From Diphasiastrum complanatum (Eukaryota > Streptophyta > Lycopodiopsida > Lycopodiales > Lycopodiaceae), in contig MU832025.1 in assembly GCA_029204225.1 (NCBI GenBank), positions 1-64,000 on the forward strand: DNA of 64,000 nucleotides, in the 5' to 3' direction. The notes beneath the pieces were generated by a model. The model had not been told where the DNA came from, made no database searches, and worked only from the letters and a program-made list of their open reading frames with translations. The translations under genes were made by a program, and so were the position numbers. Positions 53,051 through 64,000 of this stretch are shown here, one piece after another; position 1 is the first letter of the stretch, and each line of letters begins with the position of its first letter.

Positions 53051-54980
53051 GTTAAGCTCCTCCTTAGTGAATGTCCAAGTACTTTTGGAGCATGATCTTC
53101 ACCATCCTTTATCCAATATTCTTTTTTGGTGTTTGATTCTTTTAGATCGTGCCTTGCAGCAATGATATCTTTTTCACCAATCAAGTGTTTCCAAATAGAT
53201 TCACCCACATTTTTAGAATATGCGCATGGGATCAAGTAGGTGATTAATCAAAAAATTATTCCAATATTCCAAATGATGAAATATAGATAATTTTTTCATA
53301 CCATCGATTGGCTTTGCTTGAGATTCCTCCCATAGTTTTCACCAATCTTCCACAGACATCCTCTTTGGAGGCATATCTCTCTCAACTCTTCCTCCAAAAC
53401 CTCTTCTATGAGCGTCTTTGAATGGATGGCCTTCATGCAAGTATTTACGATGATTTTTATAAACCACTTTTTTGAGACTATAAGAGTATCTTCCCACAAG
53501 ATTTGGCCCGCACAAAAAAAAAACATTTTTTCCAGCCGTTTGAAAGCCTGCCCAACAAGTGGATACTATCAATCACTATTAAAATAAGTATATGTCAGAA
53601 TAATTATAGCCATTGTAGTATATCATGTAAATGTCAGGAATTACTAGTTGTATGTAACTATAAACAAACTCCTATGTACACAAGATAGACATTGTTTGCA
53701 TGATTACTTGAGCATTGACCTAATCCTGGATAGTCATGCATTGTCCACATTACAATGGCATGTAGGTTAAACTCCCTCTCATGTAAGGGGTGCGAAATGT
53801 CATATGCTTTTATCCCCTTCCACAAATCTTCCAACTCGTCAATAAGCGGCTCAAGATACACATCCATGTTCTTACCTTGCGTTGGCCAGGAATTAGAAGT
53901 GCCAACGTAATGTGTCCCTTTTTTGTACTCAACCAAGGAGGAATATTATAAGATACCAAGCAAACAGGCCAAATGGACCACATAGTTGCTCGTACACCAA
54001 AGAGGTTCACACCATCTGTTGCAAGACCAAATTTCACATTTCTTGACTCATTGGTAAAGCTTGGATACTCTTTGTTGATGTGTTTCCATGCAGTGAATCT
54101 GAAGGTACCCTCATCATCCCATCCGTAGAGTTATGGTGTGCATACCAGTCCATAAGTTGTGCAAGAGATTTACAACGAAATAAACGTTGCAATCGTGGAA
54201 TTACTGGAAAATGTCGTAAAACTTTGCACGGAATGGCTGCCCCTTGCAAATCATCTCTATATCGAGGAGTATCACAAATGGGACATTTCTTGAGTGATTC
54301 GTACCTTCCTTGATATAAAATACAATTTTTTGGACATGCATGATATTGCTTGTAGTCCATCTCGATGTTAGACAACATCTTTCGTGCCTCATCTCTTGTC
54401 TCAGGCATGACATTCCCTTCTGGGAGAATTTTGTTTTTCAATAGTCTGTACATGACAAAAGAAGTCATTGTAAAAAAATTATCACTAGATGTCCAAATTG
54501 TAAATTTGGTTTCAAAGCAAAAATGACAAGTAGATGAAAAACAATTTACTCAAATAATGATGTGAGGCTTTGGTCACTCCATCTATATTTGGCTTGAAGA
54601 TTTAATAGAAGCAGAGAAGTCGCCAAACTAGATGTCTTTGCTCCAGGGTACAATGCGGTCTTTGATTCTTCTCGCAATTTCTTTTCTTCTTTAGACAAAA
54701 GTGCCTCCTCATCTTGTTCATTGTGTCTAGTTGCACTATTGTTCTCGTGCATATCATCCAACATGTCTCCCATGACTTAAAATTCATCATTCATTGGAGG
54801 CTCATTTTCATTGTTGGAACTTGTTTGCAAAGAAGTAGATCTAGATGAGCTAGATTCAGATGCATTAGTCTCTTGATTAATGTGCTCATCAATTTCCATC
54901 ATCTCTTTTAAGCCTAGATGTAGACGACAAGGTAATTGCTTTATATGAGGACCGTTATATTGCATTCGTCGTCTACGTCA
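53050..54980 (-). pseudogene. CACTA 1 tnp2 transposase region
   Basis: An acidic N-terminus leads to 'LYPGAKTSSLATSLLLLNLQ' and 'KYRWSDQSLTSLF', then a cysteine cluster 'HACPKNCILYQ...CPICDTPRY'. Next is 'RLFRCKSLAQLMDWYAHH', then the catalytic-domain segment 'FGLATDGVNLFG' and 'MDVYLEPLIDELEDLWKGI'. 'IVMWTMHDYPG' precedes an intron-like break, and 'LVGRYSYSLKKVVY' follows. The LLDPM-H-type motif survives as 'LLDPM' followed by a frameshift. These are Transposase_21 (tnp2) hallmarks. Frames shift at several points and some breaks may be introns, but the H to R change and frameshift near 53225 indicate decay. Confidence 0.8.
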
Positions 54981-55434
54981 ACCATTACGAGAATTATTGT
55001 CTCCAATGCTAAATGAGGATGAAGAATTCTATATACCAAAATAACAAGAAGTAGGTTGAAACAATGCTTCATAAACATTTTCTCCCAATACTTGATAGAT
55101 CTAAATGTTGCATATGAATATAAATTACCTCTTTGTTTAAAAAGTATGAACATACCAATGTATCTATTAGACCATTTTTCTTTTCAACTTGTTAACATTC
55201 AATGAACTCAAATGATTGCACGGTGCTACATATTTACATATTTATGAATTTCACATTCATTAGCTTTCACTTATTATCTTCTGTAAACATCCAGACAAAT
55301 GATAAATTATGCTCCTAACATCTGACATATTTAATGACACAAACCAAATACAATCAAGATTCATGGATTATACATCTCTGCATATCAACAAAATTTAAAT
55401 CTTCACATTTGACTTATTGTCTTTTGCAAACATT
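54981..55434. other. Spacer between CACTA 1 tnp2 and the SET-domain gene
   Basis: No recognisable domain is present. It may hold introns or a 5' exon of the CACTA transposase. The transposase-associated CxCxxC domain expected upstream of tnp2, and present in element 2, was not found here. Confidence 0.35.
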
Positions 55435-56390
55435 TGGGTAGAGGACGGTTGAAACTATACTTGATGAACAATTCCTCCCCAAACCTAATAGATCTAGTGG
55501 CACAGTCCATTACATAAGTGCCCTTTACATTCCTAGTAAAATATTCTTCTTTTCCATTGGTGCGTTCTTAAAAATCACAATTCATCAATAGAGGGTGGCC
55601 AATGGAACTATTTATATATGTAGCAATGTTTCCATTCACATCTGGATGTCCATCAATGTATGCACGATTTGCCCTTGAGATGTTGCCTGCGTTGCTCCTC
55701 TAAAGAACAAGCATTTAAATTCAGGCCATATACTTGCATCCTCCATTGGTGACAACACAAAGCATGCCAATCACCCCAATTGTATTGAGGTCCTGCATAT
55801 GGCATCAATGTCACAACACTATTTAGAGGGACCTTAATACTACTCAATGCAAAAAGGCCCAAACCAGTCTCAGGAAAGTGTTCACTAGGCATGATCATGT
55901 ACATTCGACCCCAATACGTAAATGGTGTTCCATTTAATGGTAATGGTGATTGGAGTGGCCAACACAAATATCTACTTCTAATGAAAGTTTTTACTAATGG
56001 TTGCAAGCTAGGTGGAAGAGGAAGGTGAGACAAAGAACCTAGAATGTCTTTTGACACATCAACAGTGCGTAGTAATTTGCAATTATCTTTCAAACTAGTC
56101 ATAATACGTCCAAGACGTGTTCTCTTTTTTAAAGGGGTGGTCAAATTTGTGGAATCCACGTGAGTCCTGATAAGAACGTTCTAGAGATTTGGAGACATGG
56201 ATTGAATCACAAGGCATTGATGAACTAATTATATCATGCAAGGGGTCATCATCAACAAGAGCATTATCTAAGGCCAATGACGATCCAAAATCGACATTCA
56301 TGTGATTTATCCTATCAATAATATTCTCGATCTCTCTTGCAACTCTTTTCCTTGAAACCAACTTATGTTCCTTCTTCTGCAAAAGTTGAA
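55435..56390 (-). pseudogene. SET-domain (methyltransferase-like) coding region
   Basis: The minus strand starts with a basic/acidic linker ('RKRVAREIENIIDRINHM', 56382-56160). After a frame change it continues 'KDILGSLSHLPLPPSLQPL', 'WPLQSPLPL' and then SET signatures. These are 'TGLGLFALSSIKV' (about 55872-55830), 'YIDGHPDVNGNIATYINSS' (55663-55604) and 'GEELFIKY' (55480-55457). The NG-N-x-A-x-Y-I-N and G-E-E-L-x-x-x-Y pair is the cofactor-binding and pseudoknot core of SET domains, which methylate lysine in histones or other proteins. A TAA lies between the two motifs and the frame shifts at least twice, so this copy is dead or the breaks are introns. It has the same orientation as CACTA 1 and lies 0.5 kb upstream of its tnp2. 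It could be a captured host gene or an older neighbour. Confidence 0.65.
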
Positions 56391-56405
56391 AATGTTAGAT
56401 GTATC

Positions 56406-56545
56406 AGTCTCTCTCTCTCTCTCTCTCAAGCATGAAACATAAATTAATATATAACACAAACCGTAAACCAGTAGCATGAAACACACACACACACACAACA
56501 AACACACACAAACACACGCACGCACACACCCACCCACCCACACCT
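56406..56545. repeat. CT and CA/CCCA simple repeats
   Basis: A 22-bp CT run lies at 56406-56427, and an AC-rich tract with ACACACAC, CACGCACG and CCCACCCACCC units at about 56482-56545. It lies in the presumed intron of the SET-domain gene. Confidence 0.9.
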
Positions 56546-56776
56546 ACCCTAAACACACATGAAGAGAAAAACAGAGAGAACATTAAAAAGTGCTAATCAA
56601 AACTCCCGAACCACACGATTATATCCTACTCCAAAATGTCACCACATGCTCCCTCCCTGTGGCGTTTGGGCTTTTTTGTGGAACTCATCTTCCAAAAAAA
56701 ACATTTGAACTGTGCCTTTAACGGAAGAAAACAAGGGCTACACACCTTCCTAGAATTGGGAGTGTTGGTTACCTTT

Positions 56777-56778
<2 letters not shown>

Positions 56779-56826
<48 letters not shown>
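56779..56826. repeat. (CT)n microsatellite, 48 bp
   Basis: This is a pure CT run. Together with 41227-41347, 45696-45797 and 56406-56427, it is the fourth CT tract in the right half of the window. Confidence 0.98.
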
Positions 56827-56829
<3 letters not shown>

Positions 56830-56875
56830 GTGAATGAGTCTATTATGGGTGATTGGATATGGAAATCAAGATTAA

Positions 56876-57043
56876 CTACATCTAATCATTGTATTTGGAT
56901 TTTTTCTTTTAGAAGCAAGTGAGAGATTAACTTCATCTAATCATTCTATTTGGATTTTGCCTTTTAGAAGCAAGTGAGAGATTAACTTCATCTAATTATT
57001 CTATTTGGATTTTTTCTTTTAGAAGCAAGTGAGAGATTAACTT
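56876..57043. repeat. Tandem repeat, 3 x 55 bp
   Basis: The phrase beginning CATCTAAT(C/T)ATT, followed by CTATTTGGATTTTTTC and a GAAGCAAGTGAGAGATTAAC end, occurs three times with a 55-bp period (starts near 56881, 56936 and 56991). Only a few bases vary between copies. No coding role is seen. Confidence 0.85.
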
Positions 57044-57067
57044 CGAAGTATCGTGGCACTCATCCTA

Positions 57068-57898
57068 TCACTCAAAATTCATTGGCCAAACTATACTTGA
57101 AGTGTCATAAGGGTCAAAGATTAAAGCATTTCCAAAAACCACTTTAAAGAGTTTACCTCTCGTACTCTTGGATTCTCTGTGTGCACTCCATTGGCCCAAA
57201 TATGATCGTTGACAATCCTCCTTGTTCAAATTCTGAGGCCTTTGCATTGTGTGCATGTACATGGTATCCTCTCATCATATTCTAGTTGAAATTGGTCCAA
57301 TAATCCAATTGCAAATTGCACAAATTCTTTTAGTGTCATTCAAGTGAAAATTGACAAATTGTAACATGTGACAAAAATTGACAAAATAGTCTTTGTACAT
57401 TTAGTGCATTTGCAACCTTCATTTGTGATGGAGTGGTGTCTTGGCTTTCCAAAGAGCAATATATTATATCACAATCCTCAACCAAATCGGAGTACATCAC
57501 TATTACAATTAAAAAAACTATGACATAAATCAATATACATACATGTGATGGATCAACAGGTGGTCTACGTCGACTGATGGAAGAGCTTGAAGATGAACCA
57601 GTCAATAGTTGTTCATTGTACTTTAGTCTTGCTTGCTCCTTTTTTCTGTGATAGAGCTCAATTCTTTTTTCTTTCTCTAAATCACGTGGAGGTACGATAA
57701 TTATCTAGAATTCATAATTCCAATCAAATGTCATCATAAGAATAAATTTGCAAGAAAAATTATACACTCATATTCAAATAACAAATAAAGTGCAATTGAT
57801 GTCAATATTAATAACAATGTATACCTGCTATTGCAATCATGAGATGAATCGCTATCTGATGATGATGACATTGTCGATGACATATACACACTGTAGCC
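57068..57898 (-). pseudogene. Possible upstream exons of the SET-domain gene
   Basis: A candidate first exon starts at the ATG at 57880-57898 ('MSSTMSSSSDSDSSHDCNS') and ends in AGCAG with donor GTATAC. A second, after an AG near 57706, encodes 'PPRDLEKEKRIELYHRKKE', 'ARLKYNEQ' and a serine-rich stretch 'SISRRRPPVDPSH' before a GTATGT. Further open pieces ('EDCDIIYCSLESQDTTPS'; 'NAKASEFEQGGLSTIIFG' ending in a GTAAAC donor near 57158) may be later exons. The link to the SET region rests on strand and order only. Confidence 0.35.
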
Positions 57899-59498
57899 AA
57901 CTACTCTATACCACATCATAAGTAATCATTATGAGACCGTATGTACTGAACAAATATAATAAAATCTGTTAAAGACATGCCAACATCTAATTCATGCATA
58001 TTCTACTTATGCTTAATGTAAATCTAATATTCTATTAACATTGCTATCAAGAAAATTGCTTGGGTGGGGCAACACATGACGAGCAATCAAAATGAGGTTC
58101 ATACTGACAAATGCTAGACATCAGTAGATAGTGCGCGCAGGCCTATCTCAACTAATCTAAAGACCACATAGCAGTCAATGTTCGAAGCTTTTAGTTTGAA
58201 CTCTTGTCCAAGATGAGTGATGATGATCAAAATCAAACAATCAGTCATATACTCAATTGATTCATTGCCCACTCAATCACTCATTTGATTATTTGATACT
58301 TGGCTCGAGTTAGTTAGGGATAAATTTTCTTGGATTGGCCTAGTGTGCCATGGTATCTCATGACGAGCAATATGCATTCGCCCTTTCTATCTATGGTTGC
58401 TTTGTATGCAAGATGATGTTCCTCGAATCGAAAAGACGAGCAATTGGACAATGTCATTCAATCATATACTAGATAGGACACCATTGATCAACATCTTTAT
58501 TACAATGCTAAATGATATTTCAACTAATTACTATGATTTCATGTAAGGTTATATAAGTCACACACCAACAATTAAAAAGATATATCATATAGGTCACATA
58601 TCACTAAGATCCTCAATATAACATAAATGCTTTTGATCATGAATCTAAATGACCCCACGCAACCATTTAAGATGCCACATGACAAAAGCAAAGATTTTCT
58701 ATTTGACCATATGATTATGTCATCAAATTATATCAAATCTATGACACCTAGATTATTAATAAACTAACTGTTTTATGACATCACCGATTTGACATAATAT
58801 TATGTCATAAAATGTTAAAAAACTTGTCAAATTACTTGTTTAATAATAATATGTACTATCTCTTATCTCATGATTTTGTCTTGTATGTCAAATCTCAAGA
58901 AAAATAAAATTTATAACAATATAAAACTAGTTTTAACAATTAAATACTACCATAATGATATTTGAATTGATTTTTTTATGTTCCATCATATTAAAAAATA
59001 TATTTTATGTAAAATCCTACAATAAAATATTCTCATAAAATCTAGAAAAGATTATGAGAATATTGAATGACATTTGAAGCATGCAAGCCCATGTGGGGGA
59101 CGCTCTCATGTGTGAAGAGAGGAAAAAAAAACCACGTGGAACATGGATATCGCGTGGATAATCCACGTGAAACTTGAATGCCAATAAAACAACATTTCCA
59201 CGAGCATTCTTGCTCCTCTTCTTTTGCTTTCAAGTTTTATAGGTTTTCCTAATCTAGTGTTTAGTGCTCTTGCTTGCTATTGCTCTTCCAAGCTCTATAG
59301 ATCTTGCTTGCTTGCTTGCTTTATTTTGGTTGCTCTTCCTTGCTAGTGATCTTGCTCTTACTCTTGCTTGCTCTATTGATCTTGCTTGTTCTTGCTTACT
59401 ATCGATCATTGCTTACTCTTCTAATCTAACAGTCTTCACTACTCTTTCCCTCCCATTCTCCACTACTTTCTAACTTTTAAAGTTTTTCTTTGATACAA
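57899..59498. other. AT-rich sequence without recognised gene
   Basis: No transposon protein or clear gene is present. An 11-bp inverted pair, TTTTATGACAT and ATGTCATAAAA, lies at 58771-58781 and 58802-58812. A GTGGATAATCCACGTG palindrome occurs at about 59154-59170. A CTTGCT-rich low-complexity tract runs from about 59268 to 59400. This is where the left end of CACTA 2 should lie, but no CACTA terminus was identified. Confidence 0.4.
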
Positions 59499-59660
59499 TG
59501 TCTTCAGGTGGTGGGTCAAGTGGAAGGTCAAGTGTGAGACCATCTAGGAGAAGAGCTCGTGAGGAGCCCAAAGAATATAATCAAGAGTGGTTTGAGAATC
59601 TATCTCCTCAACAAAGAGATAGAATAAAAAATCTTGTGTTATCTTCTTCGGGTGAATCAT
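59499..59660 (+). CDS. Short unidentified plus-strand ORF
   Basis: An ATG at 59499 opens 53 codons: a glycine/serine-rich start ('MSSGGGSSGRSSVRPSRR'), then 'EEPKEYNQEWFENLSPQQRD' and a stop at 59658-59660. Similar-looking codons continue past the stop ('RRASKDAPSQES'). It resembles the N-terminus of an element-encoded or nuclear protein, but I do not recognise it. It lies head to tail against CACTA 2's C-terminal coding end, so it may be the gene into which that element inserted. Confidence 0.3.
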
Positions 59661-59718
59661 CCTAGAGGAGAGCTTCCAAAGATGCCCCTTCCCAGGAATC
59701 GTGTAGTGTGTATTACGA

Positions 59719-60720
59719 TCAACATAAAAAATATTGCGATGAATATAAAAAAAAGAATGATAGATAATCATAGATCATTTTTACATCATTTTCGTCATCA
59801 AACAAGTCTTGACACTCATTTGAATCTAGGTCTAGGTATAACTGTAAATTTCCAATCGTGTCTCTTTCATGATGTGAGTTACCCTCATATTCAATCTCCT
59901 CTTCTTCTAATTCTATCTCATCCAAACGTGGGGGCCTCAAATTACCTCCAATTTGGTCTTGTACGATCGTAGGAATCTCATCATTTTCATTCGTAGTTTC
60001 TTCTCCCGTCATTTCGACATCATTTTGAGTTTGGATGAGTGGTTCAAGTTCTTCCAAAATGTCGTCAAAATTGGGTGGTGGCTCGTCATGTGTATCCAAT
60101 TCAACAATATCTTTTCCTTCAAACACGCGTCGTTTTCTTGCATTAAGTTGGATCACATACCACCATCTTGGGTCTATTCGATCTAGATGGAATATAATAT
60201 GCCAAAGAATTAAAAATAATCAAGTTAGTATTATAAGATTGATACATAAATAATTGGATTGCAAATATTAATGACATTAAAATTTTAGAGTCTCACTTGT
60301 TCGCAATGTCGTGGCAATACTAAAGTGTCATGAGAGTCCATCGATATACTTTGTTGAGTCGATTTGAAAAAACTTTGAGTTATCATTTCTAATCATGGCG
60401 TTGCTTCCATGATAGATAACCTTAAATCATTTTACGTCAAAAATAAAGTATTTGCCGTTAGTCTCGTAATCGACTTCATAAATATGTTGCAATGTGCTGA
60501 CATAGTCTAGGTCACCCGAAATGATATTAGGGCCTCTCTCACTAGAACGACTCTCTTGTTGAAAGTTGGCCATTATACCACAATCATATGTACGTCGCTT
60601 GTTGTCAACTCTCTGAACACGGTAATGGTGTCCATATGCCCACATGGCAGTGTATGATGTATACTGAAACACAAAAAAAAAAAACAAATGTGTGTATTTA
60701 GAAATACTATTCATATATTG
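59719..60720 (-). pseudogene. CACTA 2 DUF4216 region and acidic C-terminus
   Basis: The minus strand encodes 'MWAYGHHYRVQRVDNKRRTY', 'DCGIMANFQQES' and 'SGDLDYVSTLQHIYEVDY', ending 'FIFDVK' followed by a stop. A further block and then 'WWYVIQLNARKRRVFEG' follow, with a long glutamate/aspartate-rich tail to 59719. This is the DUF4216 arrangement found at the C-terminus of many plant CACTA proteins. An intron-like gap lies at about 60200-60290. Confidence 0.7.
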
Positions 60721-60740
60721 AGTAGTACAAAGACAAAACT

Positions 60741-61590
60741 TTACATAAACAATATTACACTAACTTTCCATCCACATCCACAAACGAATTCCCATTCTAA
60801 TTCAGTCACTTCTTCTCCATTTTTGGATGCTTTTAGCATCGTATCAAAAACCCATTCACGAGAGCATTTTGAAGGTAAAGGCTCCAAAGGTTCGTCGTTC
60901 TCCAACGCCCTTCTTCTTCTTCGATTGATATTTCTTCTTCGTTTCAATGTTATGTTTCTTTTTTTTTTGGCTTCTTCATACCTTGAAATCCACTTTTTCA
61001 TTTGTCCACAATTATATAATATGAATGTGTCAATTTTTTCTTTTAATTGAGGTGAAAGTCTTTTTTGCACACCATTTCCTTGTGGTACTTCACCCTTAAC
61101 ACGTTCATCTTCTTCTTCACACCACATTTTTGGACTTGTAGGATGCAATTGTGAGATTATTTCGATGATATAAAACAAAGATTCCTATACAAGCCAACTT
61201 TCTGCAATGCTACCTTCTGGCTTTGCCTTTTGTCTCACAAAGCCCTTCAAAATTTTCATAAAGCGCTCAAGGTGGAACATCCATCTCGTGTGCACAGGTC
61301 CCACAGTTGATACTTCTTCGACCAAATGCACTAGAAGATGAACTTGTATATCCAAAAAGGAAGTTGGAAAGTCTCTTTCCAACAAACATACCATTTCAAT
61401 CATTTGGATTTTCATGGAATCCAATTCACTATTTTTTATTTCTTTTGAGAAAATCCACCTGCAAGATTGATAGTACATTAGGTTGTTTAACACATAAAAA
61501 AATTAAAATATCACATATTTTGTACATCATCATTGAAGAGACCTCGAATAGAAAGTGGAAGTATGAATTGCAACATTTTATGCCAATCAT
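60741..61590 (-). pseudogene. CACTA 2 DUF4218 region
   Basis: After an intron-like gap following 'SFTKDGKLSG', the minus strand reads 'CRWIFSKEIKNSELDSMKI', 'PTSFLDIQVHLLVHLVEEV', 'GPVHTRWMFHLERFMKILKG' and 'KPEGSIAESWLV'. A stop replaces one codon at about 61183. The region continues 'SLFYIIEIISQLHPTSPKMW', 'FILYNCGQMKKWISRYEE', a lysine/arginine-rich run and 'PLPSKCSREWVFDTML'. The G-P-V-H-T-R-W segment shows what element 1 had before its solo-LTR insertion. Confidence 0.8.
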
Positions 61591-61596
61591 GTGATT

Positions 61597-63566
61597 TCAA
61601 CCACTTAATTTACCATCTTTGGTAAATGACTTGCATAAAGAATGTGCATAGCCTGTTGGAGTTCTCATTTGTTTTATGACATGTTTAACATATGAGAGTT
61701 GCTCTTTTGTAAGAATCCACGACATGCTAGGTAGAATCTCATCTCCACCTTCGGTGTATTGAATCCAATAGGGTCTTTTCACATCGGCCGCTTGTAGATC
61801 TTTACGAGCTGCGGAGTTGTCTTTTATGCCGATGATGTGGTTCCATAAGGATTCACTGACATTTTTGAATATGTGCATAGGATCCAATAGATGGTTTATC
61901 AATAAATTCCTCCAATAGGGTAATTTATGAAAAATAGACAACCGTTTCATACCATCAATGGATTCATTTCATGAAGAATTAACGTCGGGATGTTTAAGCC
62001 ATTCACCATGCCATTCCGCTACTCCCATGCATGGGGGTGGTGGTGTAGTTAGAGGATTATCTCCTCGCCCTCCAAAAAATCGCCTATTCAACCTTCGAAA
62101 AGGATGATCAGGCAGCAAGTATTTGTGATAATTTTCGTACACCACTTTTTTTAACATATTTGTGCTATGCCAACTCTCCAAAAGTGGTCCACAAATATAA
62201 CATGCGTTGTAACCCGATGTGGTTAAACCTGCATAGTTCGTAAACCAAATTAAACATAATCTTAGTTAAATATACTCAAACGTTAAATCCTAAAATGGAT
62301 TAGATTCATTATATAGATACCTGAACATTCGCTTAAACTGGGTTAGTTATGCATCGTCCACATTAAAATTCCACGAACAACAAAGTTTTGTTGTTGTAAA
62401 GGTCTCGAGATGTCGTAAGTGTGAATACCATTCCAAAGAATGCACAATTCATCGATCAAAGGTGCAAGATACACATCCATGTTCTTGGCCTTGTACTTTT
62501 TCGGAATCAATATAGCCAATAACAAGTGTCCCATTTTAATACTCAACCATGGAGGCATGTTGTAATTAACGAGCACAACTGGCCATGTGGACCAAGTTGA
62601 CGCTTGAACGCTCAAAGGATTTACGCCATCCATTGCAAGGACAAATCTCAAATTACGAGGTTCGTTTTCAAACTCGGGCCATTGGTTTTCAATATGTTTC
62701 CATGCAGGTGAATCACTTGGTACTCGCATCACATCATCCGTAGATCAATTTTTGACATGCCAATCCATTAGTTGTGCCAAAGATTTACATCGAAATAAAC
62801 GTTGCAATCATGGGATAATTGGAAAATGTCATAACACTTTTCGTGGCACTTTATCCCCTTGTACGTCATCTCGAAAACATGAAGCGTTACACACTGGACA
62901 TTGAAGCTTTTCTGAATGCTCAGCTCTATATAGAACATGGTCTTCTGGACATGCATGTATTGTGTCGTAATCCATTCCAAGCACGGTCATCATTTTTCGT
63001 GCTTCTTTTCGTGTTTTAGGTATCACATTTTCTTTCAGAAGTATTCGATGCAACAACCTAAAAAAAGAGCAATGTGAGTTGTTAGAAAAGAAAAAAAATT
63101 AACTTAATGTAAATATGCTATAAAGTATAATAGTTGTGTTATGCGTTAAGTACCCGAATAAAGATGTCACGCTACGATCACTCCATTTGTATGTTGCTTG
63201 AAGGTTTAGAATAAGAATTGACGTAGCTAGTCTCGAAATGGATGCTCCAGGATATAAAGGAGTGTATGCCTCCTTGCGCAATAGAATCTCGTCTTCATCC
63301 ATCTCAAATTGTTCGTGATCTCCGTTTTCATTAGAAGATGCATGCATATCATCATTCTCATTTGTTTCAAAGTAAGATTCAAACATGTTGTGCATTGCTT
63401 CATCGTGTTGCACCTCATCATCATAATCATTAGAATCAAGTTGATTATTCTCTTTTCCAATTGTGTTTGCCTCTTCAATTTGTTTCATTCTTTGTTTTCT
63501 CATGTCTATCAAAACTTGATGTTGATTGTAACTAAACACAGATGGATCAACTTTGTGAAATGGCAT
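61597..63566 (-). pseudogene. CACTA 2 tnp2 transposase region
   Basis: The frame begins 'MPFHKVDPSVFSYNQHQVL' with an acidic segment and 'TPLYPGASISRLATSILI', 'LQATYKWSDRSVTSLFGYL'. After an intron-like gap come the cysteine pairs 'HACPEDHVLY' and 'LQCPVCNASCFRDD'. Next is 'RLFRCKSLAQLMDWH' with a stop (TGA at about 62750), then 'LRFVLAMDGVNPLS' and 'MDVYLAPLIDELCILWNGI'. 'GILMWTMHN' precedes an intron, followed by 'YNACYICGPLL', 'LKKVVYENYHKYLLPDHPF' and 'LLDPMHIFKNVSESLWNHI'. The aspartates of the A-M-D-G-V-N and L-L-D-P-M-H motifs are present. It would cut and paste CACTA elements. A few stops or frame breaks make activity doubtful. Confidence 0.8.
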
Positions 63567-63689
63567 TGGATGTATTGGCTACACGCATGAAACAAATTTC
63601 ATAAGTGACATATATAGATTAACGAAGATTATAATAAAAAACAGTCATATAAAATTAACAAACCTCAACGTCTTCCAAATTGGATGGTT

Positions 63690-63830
63690 GACCTTCTTCT
63701 TTTCGTCCAAACTTCCACAAATGATTTTCAACAATGCGTCTTTCACGCATCTTTTGTCCATCACACTTGAGGCATGTGCACCATATTTTATTTTGCAAAT
63801 AATTTTTTTACGAGAAACAAAAATCAAGTA
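63690..63830 (-). pseudogene. CACTA 2 transposase-associated domain (partial)
   Basis: Read on the minus strand, this gives 'WCTCLKCDGQKMRERRIVEN' and then 'HLWKFGRKEE'. The C-x-C-x2-C pattern followed by a histidine-leucine pair matches the transposase-associated (Transpos_assoc) domain that precedes tnp2. The start lies further right, in or beyond 63900-64000, after what looks like an intron. Confidence 0.6.
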
Positions 63831-64000
63831 CATGTCACTTTAGCACAATATTTTAACTTATAATAACAAAGTTTTTATGAACAAGAACACATGCATGTTT
63901 ATTACTTACCCTGTTAACTTGAGTACTATCTTCATCGCTAGACTGATCTGAATGTAATTCATCTCATTGTGATAAACTGCATATATGCACAAGTACAAAA

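Larger units (their letters stand above)
50340..54980 (-). mobile_element. CACTA (En/Spm) transposon 1
   Basis: The minus strand carries, 5' to 3', a tnp2 transposase region (about 54980-53050) and a DUF4218 region (53050-51880) split by a solo LTR. A DUF4216 region with an acidic tail follows (51770-50343). This order is standard for plant CACTA elements. Terminal inverted repeats starting CACTA were not found, so the ends are limits of recognised coding sequence. Element 2, starting at 59.7 kb, has the same layout and orientation. Confidence 0.8.
59719..64000 (-). mobile_element. CACTA (En/Spm) transposon 2, right end outside window
   Basis: The minus strand reads, from the window edge leftward, a transposase-associated domain (about 63830-63690), tnp2 (63566-61597), DUF4218 (61590-60741) and DUF4216 with an acidic tail (60720-59719). 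It is less damaged than element 1: each block is open for long stretches and several boundaries look like introns. Terminal repeats were not found. It has the same orientation as element 1, about 4.7 kb away from it. Confidence 0.85.

Noticed and set aside
57507-57544. Short intron in the candidate SET-gene exons
   Set aside because: GT and AG are present, but about 40 bp is too short for a plant intron; the frame probably just reads through or has decayed.

Overview
The window is eukaryotic nuclear DNA from a large, repeat-rich plant genome. It contains Ty1/copia and Ty3/gypsy LTR retrotransposons with plant-type primer sites, two CACTA (En/Spm) DNA transposons, long CT microsatellites and genes with GT-AG introns. 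Nothing fixes the species. An XK-related-like membrane protein gene and an unusual reverse-transcriptase family hint at a seed-free vascular plant or gymnosperm more than a flowering plant, but this is only inference. Almost every protein-coding trace belongs to a mobile element, and most are broken by stops, frameshifts and nested insertions.

Layout. 1-5.7 kb: a copia integrase fragment, then the 5' part of a gypsy-type element (LTR, tRNA-Asp-like primer site, gag with four zinc knuckles) that abuts a reversed copia 5' end. 5.7-12 kb: mostly unrecognised AT-rich sequence, with one intron-containing, probably cellular membrane-protein gene (7010-8099) and faint copia remnants. 12-17.3 kb: minus-strand copia pieces in which one 1.4-kb LTR has RT/RNase H and a polypurine tract on one side and a primer site and gag on the other. 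17.3-34.3 kb: one giant gypsy element, originally about 17.4 kb, with LTRs of about 4 kb, gag-protease-RT-RNase H-integrase in nearly one frame, a second RNase H after the integrase, and an uninterrupted 3' ORF of unknown function.

34.3-40.6 kb: the 5' part of a minus-strand copia element whose gag is split by a plus-strand copia element with two 650-bp LTRs. That inner element has integrase and RNase H, but an unrelated long ORF takes the place of most of the RT. 40.6-50.2 kb: further copia fragments on both strands, a degenerate retroelement with a non-LTR-like RT, a 0.4-kb foldback element inside it, and two long CT tracts. 50.3-64 kb: two minus-strand CACTA transposons (tnp2, DUF4218 and DUF4216 regions). 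The first carries a nested solo LTR and is preceded, in the same orientation, by a decayed multi-exon SET-domain gene. The second runs off the right end of the window.

The elements do not form a pathway. The window records successive insertion and decay: transposons into retrotransposons, LTR recombination, and loss of reading frames largely by changes that look like CGA to TGA. The best candidates for new biology are the gypsy element's double RNase H plus its intact 3' ORF, the copia element whose RT is replaced by a foreign ORF, the SET-domain gene next to a CACTA transposase, and the RT-like retroelement at 42.8-45.6 kb.
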